64,000 nt of DNA from contig NW_022881603.1 of NCBI RefSeq assembly GCF_003369915.1, forward strand, positions 30,191,522 to 30,255,521, in the 5' to 3' direction. Source of the DNA: Drosophila miranda. Lineage: Eukaryota > Arthropoda > Insecta > Diptera > Drosophilidae. A program made the position numbers and the translations under genes. A model generated the notes under the pieces. The model did not search any database, was not told where the DNA came from, and saw nothing but the letters and a program-made list of their open reading frames with translations. Of this stretch, positions 46,852-57,955 are shown one piece after another. The first letter of the stretch is position 1. Each line of letters opens with the position of its first letter.

Positions 46852-49800
46852 GTTATTTTTTTTTTTTTTTTTTTTTAGGATTTAAGTTACCAAGCTACCC
46901 GTGAGTAGCGTGGGATTATTTGGCCGCCCGCCTTTTGAAGGTGGAAATTGCCAAGTCAAAGAATAGAGGATGTTGGAGTACTGTTTATAGCTTTACATCA
47001 ATTTCGTCGATGAAGTCAATTAGTGTTTGGTACGCGCTGATGTTTTCTTTTTCAAAGAATTTGTAAATATCATTATATTTTCTTAGAGATGGGAAGTTTT
47101 GCCTTGTTGTGTTGTACTTTGTACAATTGAAAATTAAATGCGAGGCGTTATCGATACTATCGCATGTATCACATATGTTACTAGAAACTACATGCATTTT
47201 GGCGAGAGTGTGCCTATCGAATGCGTTACCACTAAGCAGTCTGTTGATTCTTTTAGCGTCAATGGCTTTAAGCTTAGTTTTATTTAGGAACCACGGTTTG
47301 GATGATGTTGAGGGGAAAAGCGAACAGTAACCTCGGTGCTTGATAGTAGCAAACTCGGCGTATTCTCTCTCCCATTCTGCTTTTAAGATTCTGTGTATTT
47401 CGCACATACATAGCGTCTTTAAGGTTCCATTTAACCACTGTGTATTTTCCTCGTCTGTGGGCTTCTTTGGCTGCTGCGTCAACTGAAGTGTTCTGAGGGA
47501 TGTTAGCGTGTCCGGGAATGTAGTGAACCTCTACAGTTCTTAGATGTGGATTTTGTTGGATCTTTTCTCTGATTTTGTAGGCGATAGAGTTATCCTGAAT
47601 GTTCTTCAGGAGCGTTTCTGTCAGGAGCGCGACACGAGGAAAATTGTACAAAATAGCATGGTCTAATGCCTTCTCGATAGCAAGGAGCTCGGCAGACAAC
47701 GAGGAAAGGGTTTTGTGCGTGTAATAGCTATCTAAAAAACCTGTCCTATCGTGCAGGAAAGCGGCGCTGGAATGCCCATCTGCGACTGACCCATCCGTGT
47801 AATAGATTTCAAAACCACCCTTTGTCAGCTGATCCTTCTTTTCCCCGTGGAGCAGCATGATACCTGCCTGGTCTATAGCGTGCTTGTTGGGTGCAGAACC
47901 CTTGAAAAATTCTAAGTCGGAGCTAATTTTAGTGCAAAATGAAGCTGTGTTCTCGAAAACCTCAACTCTATCTATTATGCTGCCAAACTCCCGATATGCC
48001 TTAGCGTAGCCCGTGTTTAAATCCCTATTTGCTGACACTGTTTCACTTGCTGGGAGATTAAATGCAAACACCTTAACCACCTCTTTCGCCGCCAGGAATC
48101 TCATCCTGTAGTCCGGGGGAAGTTCTCCTGCCATGTGATATATGATAGGAACGGGAGTGCAGATTATCAGACCCAGCGACTTTCTGAGGTGATGGTTGCA
48201 GTGGGATTTGATTTTGGCCAAGGCAGATTTGGACAGGTTGCAGAATGATGAGCACGCGTACTCTAGCCTACTTCTGACAAATGCCTTGTAAAATATAAGT
48301 CCTCTTTTGGGGCTGATACCATAGTGACACCCACTGAGTAATCTGAGAAATGCACAGTTTCTGTTCGATTCCGAGATGGCCAGATCAATGTGACCAGAGG
48401 CTGAGTTGTTTGCTGAGATAGTCCTGCCTAGGTATTTGATCTGCTCTACTTGTCTGATCTCAACTCCTTGATGCGAGATATTTAGCGCAGCTCTACGATT
48501 GTTGAAGTAAATCACTTTAGACTTCACCGGATTGAATGACAGGTTTAGCCTATTGCATTTTTCTTCGAACTTATCTATACTGTCTTCCAGCACACATTTC
48601 GCAATGGATACGTCTTAATGAAAACAAACTATGAAAAAGTCATCAGCATACTGAAACAGTAAGCAGTTATGACTGTTAATATCATGTAGTTCGGCTGTGT
48701 AAAGGTTAAAAAGGGTTGGGCTGAGACAGCTACCCTGGCTAACACCTCTGTTCACCTCTACCTCGCTTTTGCCCTTTATGAGAATTCGTCTGTTAAGGAA
48801 GCTGGAGATCCAAGCCGTGAGGCTTGTATTGAACCGCATATCCCTCATCCTGTGCTCGAGTGTGTCCACTCTTACGCAGTCGAACGCTCTTTGTAAATCT
48901 AGGCAAGCTGCGACAACCTGACAACCCCTCGCCTTCAGCGCCAGAACTTTGTTGATAAGGTCGTTGATGCAAAGAGCCGTGGACCTGTTTCTCCTGAAGG
49001 CATAGGACCTGACCGGCAGCAGGTCACAGTTTGCTATGTGCTCGTCCAACTTCAACTTTATCAACCCCTCTATGGATTTAAACAGCGTGTTAATCAAACA
49101 AATCGGCCTATGGTTTTGGAAGGAAGTAGGGTCTGCTTTCTTCTTGGGGATGGGTACCACTTTTATCCTGCGCCAGACTTCAGGGATGACGCCACTCAGC
49201 CATACTTTATTTATAATTTAAAAAATGTCTTGTTTTTTCCCACTTGGTAGCTTTTGAAGCATCCTGAACGAGATACCATCAGGGCCTCTAGCCGAATTGG
49301 GGTTCCTGGTTTTTAGGAAGGCCAGGAATTCTTCCAGTTCCAGGGGTTCCGGGTCGTCTGGTCCTAACAAAGGGGCAGGAATTTTCTTAGGGGGCCTACT
49401 GTTTGACGTGGATGGGGTTACTTTAACCATATTGAGAAAGTTTTTGTCATCTTCGTTCGTCCATTTGTTCCCTACATTTTTGATTTGACCGTATTTTTTG
49501 ATGTTCTTCACCCTGCTCCACATAGAGGGCGATGAGGAGACCTCTTCTATAAACTTGGAAAAGTTGCGCTTTCTAAGATTTTTTACGTGATTTTGTAGAT
49601 TTTTGTCAGCTTCTAAGGTTGCTCTGGCATCAGCCAATTTTTTGGTGAGGTATAATTTTTGCCTGCAAGCGTTTCTCACGCGAAAAAGTTTTTCCGTTTC
49701 CTCGTTCCACCATTTCTTAGCAACGTACTTGTTCTAGCTTGGGAATGTGACCGTGTTTTTTGAGGTCAGGGATTTCACTTTTTCATTGAGCTCCTCCAGA

Positions 49801-49964
49801 TTTGAGAAATCACTTGCACCCAGAATCCGGGCTATTCTGTTGTGAAGGATCTTCTTGCCTTGGAGGGGGGCAAGGAGGCAAGGAGGGTTTTGAGGACTTG
49901 CCAGTTAATAGTTCCATTTCTGTAGTTCGAAAAAGAAAGGTCAAGAACGGAGAATTGAGATGGG
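46852..49964 (-). mobile_element. I-like LINE, 3' part (RT and RNase H)
   Basis: A poly(T) run at 46857-46876 is the poly(A) tail on the element strand, so the 3' end lies at about 46852. From left to right on the plus strand come the C-terminal region, RNase H and RT, then an upstream linker up to about 49964. There the sequence changes to gypsy integrase. ORF1 and endonuclease are missing here. A LINE ORF1 piece at 56941-57500 in the same orientation may be the 5' part of the same element, separated by the gypsy insertion and a deletion. Confidence 0.8.
46985..49963 (-). pseudogene. LINE RT plus RNase H, several frames
   Basis: The RT piece 49160-48615 has MVPIPKKKADPTSFQNHRPICL, AACLDLQRAFDCV (first Asp), SQGSCLSPTLFNLYTAEL and FQYADDFFIV (catalytic pair). 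A break near 48600 precedes frame 48593-47280, with LEYACSSFCNLSKSALAKIKSHCN and an RNase H domain: YYTDGSVADGHSSAAFL (Asp), LSSLSAELLAIEKAL (Glu) and HYIPGHANI. The C-terminal piece (47482-46985) carries a CDTCDSIDNASHLIFNC zinc-finger-like motif. The N-terminal linker (49679-49218) holds RNACRQKLYLTKKLADARATLE. RNase H after RT points to the I clade. Frameshifts and stops make it non-functional. Confidence 0.82.
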
Positions 49965-52703
49965 CTCCTGGAGAAGGTTGGCGAACCGTCGTGTGATCGT
50001 CTTCCAGATACGCCCGAATCGCGCTGAGTACTGTGCGATTCACGCGTTCGGCTGCGTTACTCTGCGGAGAATACACTGGCGTCCTCATATGAGTGACTCC
50101 GAATGCATCGGTCATCTCCTTAAAAGTTTTCGAGACGAACTGAGCCCCATTGTCCGAGTGAATTATCTCCGGCACTCCAAACTTGTAAAACACCTCGTGA
50201 ACGAGGAATCTTACAACTTCCTTTGCTGTGGCCTTGGTCATGGTCTTTAGGAATGTGAACTTAGAGAACTGGTCAACTACAATAAATATCCACGCCTGAC
50301 CGTTCTTTGACCGCGGATAGTGACCACTTCTTGCCCCATCCCGACCTGCATCCGATAATTCGGCGCTTTCGACTCCTTGCACACGGTGCACCGTCGGATA
50401 TAATCCCGCACCTCTATCGCCATGTTCGGCCAGTAAAACTGCCTACGCAATAAGTGCAAGGTTTTCGCGATTGCTCCGTGCGCTGTCTTCTCTTCCGAAT
50501 GTGCTTTGTCTATCAACGCGGCCGTCAGCGAACTCGGAACCCACAATTTCCAGACGGCGCCCTCCAGTTGATCATCCAATCGTTCAAAGCGCATGCGCTT
50601 GAATATCATGCCGTCAACAATCTGGAGATCAGGTAAGCGGTCTTGGTTCTCTGTTATTTCCTTCCTTAACTCCTGATATTCTCCAGATTCAAACTCCACC
50701 GTTTCAAAACCCAGGATACTACTCGGATCCACTTCCAGCTCTTCAATACTGCGTGACAATGTATCTGCCACTACATTGTCCGCTCCTTTCCGGTGTTCTA
50801 TGCCGAAATCGAAGGCCTGCAGTTGAAGGGACCAACGAGCTAAGCGACCATCCAGGTTCTTCATGGTCATGAGCCATTTAAGACTGGCGTGGTCAGTTAT
50901 GACTGTAAACGGCATAAGCTCTACGTACGGACGGAACTTAAGGATCGCCATGAGGGCTGCCAGACACTCCTTCTCTGTCCCCGAGTAGTTTTTTTGGTGG
51001 CAATTCAGTTTGGCAGAGAACAACGCTATGGGCCTCTCGTTCTGCTCGTCATCCCTTTGGAAGAGTACGGCTCCTACTCCATAATGTGAGGCGTCGCACT
51101 GTATGTAGAAGTGCCGCTTGAAATCCGCGTGTACCAGGACTGGTGCCGAGGTGAGTGCAGCTTTTAGCTCCCCCATGGCTCGTTTTGCCTCCTCCGTCAA
51201 TTTAAACTTTCCATTTCCCGACTTTTTCAGGCCGTCTGTGAGCGGACCGGCATAGTTTTTCATAAAGCGCCGGTACCAGCCCGCAGGTCCCAGGAAACTA
51301 CGCAATTCTCGAACAGATCGCGGCTCGGGAATGCGCAAAATGGCCGACACACGATCCGGATCCATCTTCAGCGCTCCTCCTCCCACTATAAATCCCAGGT
51401 ATTTAATGTTTTTATAGGAAAAATGAGATTTGCTCAGCCCTATCGTTAAATTTGCTTCTCGTAGACGCTCGGCAACCTGTCGCAGAATCTTCACGTGCGT
51501 TTGGAAGTCCTCAGCTATAATCAGCAAGTCGTCGAGATACGCATAGACGTTTGAACGCATCTCAACCGGAATCACCTTATCGACCAGTCTACATAGGCGT
51601 TGTGCGGCGTTGCAGAGGCCAAAGGGCATCATACGGAACTGGTACAGAGGCCGTCCCGGCACCGTGAACGCCGTATATGGTCGACTCTGCTCGTCCAGCT
51701 CGATTTGCCAAAAAGCGAATTTTAAGTCGACGCTGGAGATATATATCGTCTGATCGAGACGTAACAAAATCCCCTCGATGCTAGGAAGTGGGTAAGCGTC
51801 CTTGATGGGCTCGGCCTTCTCCACCAACTGAATTGTCTGAGTCTCTCTCGACGTCCTCCCCAGGCCTACGGCTTCGAAAGTCAGAAACTCTGCCTTCACC
51901 TGATCCAAGGCTGCCCTTTGCTCTTCTGACAACTCCCATTCTTCCTGCACTATCTCCTTCTCCGGGCCTTCCACATAGTGAGCGACTTGATCAGCCAGCA
52001 CTTCTTCCACTAATCTGTGAGATGCCCCTACTGGACCTTCTCCCATCACCTCAGGAGCCAATGAGAATGCCCGCCAAAAGTCTACCCCCAAGTAAATTTC
52101 CTGTTCCAAGAAAGGGCATACGAAAAACGTTAATCTTTTTACCTCTCTCTTGTATTTCACCGGTAATTCTACTCGGCCAACAATTGCGCGATCTTCCCCA
52201 TTCGCTACCTTCACTATAGAAGAATATCGACGAGCCTCCACGCCCAGCTTCTCCAGGAATTCCTGACCATTACACCCTAGCATGCTGTGTGTAGCGCCTG
52301 AATCCAACAGGCCTCGCACGGACTCGCCCATTATAGAGATTTCTGCGAAAACTCTCGGGTCTTTCTTGCACCAACGCTTTACTGAAGCAATCACCTGCCT
52401 CCTCATAGCTCGCCTTTGCTTAAAACGGGATCTCGCCTTTCTCACCCGCACCGACAGTGCTCGCATACCATCCACTCGTAGTTCAGAAAATATTCTATTT
52501 CTGGTTTCTAAATAATTTCTTAAGCGCTCTTTATATGATAAGTTCCTTAACCTAGCATGCAATTTACGTCTATCTAATTCATTTTTATTTTCTTCTACTT
52601 TCTCTGCGCAGGCCCCTTCTGTGAGCGTGATTCGCCTGCTTGGATCGCACCCCTCTTCACGTTTCCCGCGCAATATGGACAATATGCATCGGGCTTTCCA
52701 CAC
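49965..52703 (-). pseudogene. gypsy-class pol (protease, RT, RNase H, truncated integrase)
   Basis: Frame 52703-50277 has protease LLDSGATHSML (about 52310), RT with the VYAYLDDLLIIAED catalytic motif (about 51550), and RNase H with FYIQCDASHYGVGAVLF, TEKECLAALMAI and VADTLSR. The integrase zinc-binding part HLLRRQFYWPNM...CTVCKES follows. A frameshift at about 50330-50380 separates it from the integrase core AWIFIVVDQFSKFTFLK and IIHSDNGAQFVSK..PQSNAAERVNRT. That frame runs into LINE sequence at about 49965. RT motifs are intact, but integration would not be possible. Confidence 0.85.
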
Positions 52704-54154
52704 CGGTAGCAGAAAATTCGCCTCTCCGATGCCATACAGTCCCTAAAGCCATGATCGGTCTGCCCGCAGTTCCAGCAAATCAACTTCTGTGGAACACGCT
52801 GTGTCACTTGCGCTTCCTCAATGACCTCTGCCTCTTCATCGCCAATCGACCGATCCTGCGCGACCTCGCTGACGTTCGCATTCGGCCCGCGACCATAGTT
52901 TGTGGCTTTGGGTGCTCCTCGCCACGAAGATCGAGCTTTCCTCTTCAGATGTGCCTCTATTTCCACGCACTCATCCCGCAGTTGGTCTAAGGAATAAACC
53001 CGTAAGCCGTAGACGAAACTCGCTATCTCATCTGTGAGTGCCTTTTTGACGATTTTTACCATCTCCTTTTCAGGTGGTGGCATCTCCAACCTCGACGCGA
53101 GCTTTCTCATGACATGGAAAAAGTCTTCCACACTCTCGTTTGACCGCTGCATTCTTTCTCGCAGTTCTCTCATGCGGTCGAACTCGGACGCCGTGCCTCG
53201 GAAACGAGCAATTAAGTCGCCCCTTAGTTCCTGCCAAACACCACCGCCATGATCACGGATGTACTGCCAGTACCATTCCCGCGCGTTTCCTGTAACCAGG
53301 TGATGAAATCCCTTTAGATCTTCATCCCACGGACAGCGGCATTGGGCTTGTAAGAATTCAATTCGGAACACAAAATCCTCGACTGTCATTTTGTTGCTGT
53401 CTCCGTCGAACGTCACGTCCCATTTTTCGACTCGGCCCCACCGTGGCCAAGGTCTATAACCCGGGGGATTTGGATGCGGATCTTCTCGAGGAATCCCACC
53501 AGCTCTCCTACCCCCGCCACGACCCTGACCCGAGTGTCTGAGTGCTATCGGGTTTCGCCAATTTCGCGCTTGATGCCCACCCCGTTGATGCTGCTCACTG
53601 GATGCGGTCGGTCCTACTCCTGAAGACGGTTCCGGACCAATACCACCTCGCCCCGAGCGAGCCAAAAATGGTTTTGGTGGCGGAATCGGCGCATCAGTCG
53701 TGCTAGACGGCTTCCTTTTCGGGATTACTCCTCGATACTCCTGCTCGTGGTGAACCTCCTCCCGCTGCGGTTCCTTCTGCTGCTGCAGCTGTCTAACCGG
53801 CTGGAGTACCTCGTTGAGTTGGTGCATCATCTCGATAAACCCCTTACGCAACTCCTCCTGCAACACCCGACTAATCGAGTCAGTGTTCGCTGCCCTGTGT
53901 GTCGCATGAGCCTGAGCCAACGATACGTTGACTGCTAATGCCAGTTCGGAAGCAAGCGTGGGTGTAGGATCGGACATTGGCCATTCTTCTGAACTGGCCT
54001 GGACCGGTGTTCTTGGCAACCCACCCACAGCTCCAAGTTCCTCCCGATCTTGATCAAACATCGCCCCTGACACTTCTCCTATCTGGTCCACTGTTTTGTT
54101 TACGCGTGATCGCGTATGATACTGTCGACTACCCCCTTCTTGTGGCATCTGCAC
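52595..54154 (-). CDS. gypsy-class gag
   Basis: Uninterrupted 519-codon frame. A Gly/Pro-rich N-terminal half is followed by a capsid-like core with KWDVTFDGDSNKMTVEDFVFRIEFL and GNAREWYWQYIRDHGGGVW. A CCHC-type knuckle follows (CWNCGQTDHGFRDC), then CYRCGKPDAYCPYC. It overlaps the pol frame by about 110 bp (52595-52703), so pol would need a frameshift or reinitiation. The open gag suggests a rather recent insertion. The element as a whole is dead. Confidence 0.82.
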   Translation of the reverse strand: MQMPQEGGSRQYHTRSRVNKTVDQIGEVSGAMFDQDREELGAVGGLPRTPVQASSEEWPMSDPTPTLASELALAVNVSLAQAHATHRAANTDSISRVLQEELRKGFIEMMHQLNEVLQPVRQLQQQKEPQREEVHHEQEYRGVIPKRKPSSTTDAPIPPPKPFLARSGRGGIGPEPSSGVGPTASSEQHQRGGHQARNWRNPIALRHSGQGRGGGRRAGGIPREDPHPNPPGYRPWPRWGRVEKWDVTFDGDSNKMTVEDFVFRIEFLQAQCRCPWDEDLKGFHHLVTGNAREWYWQYIRDHGGGVWQELRGDLIARFRGTASEFDRMRELRERMQRSNESVEDFFHVMRKLASRLEMPPPEKEMVKIVKKALTDEIASFVYGLRVYSLDQLRDECVEIEAHLKRKARSSWRGAPKATNYGRGPNANVSEVAQDRSIGDEEAEVIEEAQVTQRVPQKLICWNCGQTDHGFRDCMASERRIFCYRCGKPDAYCPYCAGNVKRGAIQAGESRSQKGPAQRK

Positions 54155-55339
54155 CGAGCAACACCAATATTACAAAAAAAAAAAGGGAAACTCCTAAACT
54201 AAGATAATATATATAAATAAAGAAATAAATACCCAAAGAAATAACTAGTAAGAATAAATAACACCACGCTTCGGACCAATAAATACTCCGATAAATAAAT
54301 AAATAAATACCGATATAAATATTGCGCCAACTAGCGCCGTTAACGAGATATATGCAATTAAATATTTGAATAAATAAATAATAACATACATGTATATTCG
54401 ATCGACACCTAAGACACTCAAACTTCAAACACATTCAACACAACACAAAACCTAACAAAAAAAATTCCTAACAGTTCTTCTTCTTCTTACAAGATTCATT
54501 AAGAGGGGGACACGTGACTAGCCGGGACCAGTAACCGCTCCAGTTTCTGCGCTCCACTTGACAGTCGCCCTACGGATATCCTACAATTACGAACACCACC
54601 TTTGTGTGGCCTGTCATCTACTCTAGTCATCGCTCTAAGCGATGGCCGATAAACGAGAAGCCTCACGGTGCATGAGCTCACTTTGCTTGTGATTTGTTCC
54701 TGTCATCCATCATACCGATCTGCCATGACAACAGATGCATCGCGGGTTGTCTTTACGACTCCCGGGCCACCTACTCCTCACCACCTCTCGGCAGACAGAC
54801 AACAGGTTCAAAAGCACGAAAGCGGCTTTGTTTTAAACAAACAGGTGCGAAACTACAATGAACATTTACCTACATGACTTACTCTAACTTATTCCAATAT
54901 CACATTCCATCACAGATTTATTCGATATCACAGTCCACCAGGCAATGTGTCCGTCGCAAACTCCCTGTCCATTTTTTTGTTGAACGGCAGTGACTTACGT
55001 TCACTTGCGACATCGAATAGCGACAAAATGTTCAACTGTAATTCGTAAGTCCCTATCACAAATTTTATATATCCGTTAACTGCCTCCGTCTATCCATCCC
55101 TAGCCTCAATCACCCCGCGCCATTAAGGACCAGCTTTACGCTCACCTTAAGCCTGCAGCAGCGACTTCTGCCGGGACAGCTAAACTGCACTTCGCGAGCT
55201 GTCGTCTTCTCCACAACATTTTTTTTTTTTTTCATTCCCCGCATCTGCCTTTACCAGCCCGAGTGACATTTGTTGTAATACCACCCGAACCTGCGTCAGT
55301 CCAGATGCATGCGAATTCGAAAATAAATTGGGCGCCATT
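54155..55339 (-). other. gypsy-class leader and primer-binding site
   Basis: Non-coding leader between LTR and gag. It holds an AATA-rich part (54200-54310). At its right end lies the primer-binding site 55329-55338 (TGGCGCCCAA on the element strand), two bases from the LTR. Confidence 0.7.
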
Positions 55340-56940
55340 TGTTACACTTGGCTTGTTTCCCAGAGGGCAATGCCGGCTAGCTGTCGATCCCAGGGCTGGG
55401 TAGTTCCCCTTGCCCGCCAAATGTAGTAAAAAAAAAGGAGACATACTACTTCTCGGGACATCAAAACTAACAACAACCTAACAACAACAAAGAAAATCAT
55501 AAACAGACGGCTATCAAGTGGGTGAAGCTTGGGTGTTATCACTTCGCGCGCCCGCCCTACCTGTGACCAAACACAACGTTCATTTTGGCCACCCTCTGCT
55601 GGAACGGTAACGGCTGGCCTAATCCATGGCTACGCCACGTCCTCCCTCTATTTTAAATTTAATGCATCATGCTTCAATATATATCCAAGCTTTAATAATC
55701 GTAAATTGACAATTTCATCTTTCTCATTAATAAATAGCTATACTCAAAATTATCACTAACCACTAAGAAACACCAAAACGTTCGACACACAGGCAAACAA
55801 GGGAATAACTGCTGAAATTTCGTTCAACCAACAGGGATACCCTCACCCATACGTAATGGAATATGTGTAGATGAGTGGATCCAGTTTTACGGGAGTTAAT
55901 TTACCTCGGGCCCCTACGGAGACTTAACCTACCAAGAGCTCTTGTTAAGGATCCCCGGGACATAAACAATAAACAATATTTTTCCACAAATCGCTCGACC
56001 AAATACGGTGGACTGATGGGACCCCCGCGTCACCCACTAAGGGTTAATCTTCTGGCACTGAACAGCTGATCGCAGTTTTAGGTTCGTGAAAGGTGTTGGT
56101 GTTTTTACATATTTTTTTTCAATGGCCAAGATTTTACGTTAAACGGTTTAAGCAAATACTAATTACTAAATAAAGGACAACACACGGAACAAAATAACAT
56201 TTAATGTGGAACGGTGTTTGGAGTGCGGATTATGTTTTTTTTCTTTAAGTTCAAACGACGTGGGCGATCGCTGGCCGTGGCCGGTCAGCCCTAAATTTAT
56301 ATAGGTCCGTGTATACGTGTGCGCGTGTGTGTGTGTGTGAATAGGGTTTCGGGGTTTTTACTTGGTGAATGAGACGAAACTTGTGGCACGCACTGGAAGG
56401 CGATGCAACGATCGTGCGGTGTGGCTAGAATCGCCCCGGCAGCTAAATCGTCCTCTTTCACCCTCCCCCTTCACACGTCCCGCGCTACTTGGCTCACACA
56501 CGCGCAACTGGAACGAACTCACTCAGGTTCCGTTGGGCAGTCTTCTTCTCTGCAGTCGACTTTCTCGAACTCCAGTGTCCCTCTCCAGGAAACCTTCTGG
56601 CCCGGTTCTGGTGGCTATATTCCTTGCCGGCTGTTAGTAAAATTTTCTGCATTGCAACCTATTTTATCGCCCGCCTTTTCTGTACTCACTTCAAACTTTC
56701 TGTTTTAAGCACAAAATTTCAAATCCATAATCCAATCCACGTTTTCTAATATTTTCACTCCTATTTATCCCCTTTTCCCTTACTAATACATATAACTAAT
56801 CCTATTCTCTTCCTTATATCCCCAGTAACGGCTCCAGCTCCCCCCGATGTCCCCGTACACCATCGAGCCTCCCTGGACTTCCGCTAGATGGCGCGTCGCC
56901 CTCAGCCCTGGCCCCCTATCGTTCAGGTGGGACTGGAACA
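55340..56940 (-). repeat. gypsy-class 5' LTR (about 1.6 kb)
   Basis: The inner edge is TG at 55340 next to the primer site. The outer edge is CA at 56939-56940 (TGTTCCAGTCC on the element strand), where LINE ORF1 coding sequence is interrupted. No second LTR is present to confirm the ends. Confidence 0.72.
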
Positions 56941-57500
56941 TTCGCACTCATTTTGTCGATACAAACAATGTATGGGCCTTTATGCCCCTCATAATACTTG
57001 TTAACGATGATTTTGCGGTTACTTCCGTTTTTCGTACTCACGGAAGCCACACAAACCGCGTCAGTCTTCTCTCTCTCTTTCGTCGTAGAAATGTTTGATG
57101 TCATGCTTGTTGTCGTGTTCGTGGACATGTTTGTCGACACGTTCGTCGACAAGTTTGGTTTCTTGCACAGCAGTTTAGAAGCCAAAAGCTGCGGAGCCGT
57201 TTTTGCCGCCATCTTTACTCCTACCCGCATGGCGGATTTAGCTTCTCCTTCCCTTTTTTTCAGCGTTTCCATGCGAATTTTAACTCCTGTTGCCTTCTCC
57301 GTGGCCATCCTTGTCTTTCCTATGCTTGCCATGCTTCTCAGGGTCCAGACGGAGTTCCAAGAGCCGTTTTAAGAGTTATTCCGGAACGCCATGCAGTAAA
57401 TTCCAGGTTTTTCGACTTAATTGATGAAGCTTTGGGAATTTCTTCGCGCCGTCTTCGTAGGCGTGTGAGGCACCCCCAGAAGCTTCGGAAAATGTCTTTT
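56941..57500 (-). mobile_element. LINE 5' part with ORF1 start
   Basis: Minus-strand frame from 57332 (MASIGKTRMATEKATGVKIR). It is Lys/Thr-rich, then reads NRKIIVNKYYEGHKGPYIVCIDKM, similar to the start of ORF1 RNA-binding proteins of I-clade LINEs. The LTR edge at 56940 cuts it. The 5' boundary near 57500 is approximate. It may belong to the same LINE as 46852-49964. Confidence 0.6.
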
Positions 57501-57955
57501 TGATTAAAACTATCAGCGAACGTCTTGAAATATGTTAATTTTTTCCTTCCGCAAACGCGCCATACCAGTGTTGAACAACGTTTTTGCTTGTTATTTTTTG
57601 CACGAACGGAAAACAGACACGGACAAATCAGCTGTTTGGCAGTCTATTTTCGATTAACCCATTTTCGGGCAGTGGGTACTTAAATACACACACGCATGTT
57701 ATGAAACTTGAAGAATTTTAGCGCAGTTCAGGTGAAATATAGTGTGATTTTTTTTAAGTTCATAGGAAAGAAGCATGGACCTACAGAAGAATTTACAGTC
57801 GGATTTATTTTCCGCCATTTACCTCAAGTAGTTGATCTCAAGTAGTTGATCAAGGTGCTGTTGACCAATTCGCGTGCGTGTGCGGTGCAGAAATTCGTAA
57901 AGATTTTTACCCTCTTTTGCCACGTAAATTGAATTAAAAGTTGGATCTCGGCAAG
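57501..57955. other. MetRS upstream region
   Basis: No gene is seen. It should hold the MetRS promoter. The LINE 5' end lies a few hundred bases upstream. Confidence 0.5.

Larger units (their letters stand above)
49965..56940 (-). mobile_element. Osvaldo-like gypsy-class LTR retrotransposon, 3'-truncated
   Basis: Minus-strand element with a 1.6-kb 5' LTR (55340-56940, TGTT...AACA on the element strand). A Lys-type primer-binding site TGGCGCCCAA (55329-55338) follows. Then come a leader of about 1.1 kb, gag (54154-52595), and pol (52703 to about 49965) with protease, RT, RNase H and part of integrase. It ends abruptly in integrase at about 49965, with no 3' LTR. The long LTR and the TGGCGCCC primer site suggest the Osvaldo/Ulysses group. 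That is inference. Confidence 0.83.

Noticed and set aside
56916..57332. 138-codon open frame considered as a host gene next to MetRS
   Set aside because: The YYEGHKGPYIVCIDK segment resembles LINE ORF1, and the frame is cut at an LTR edge.
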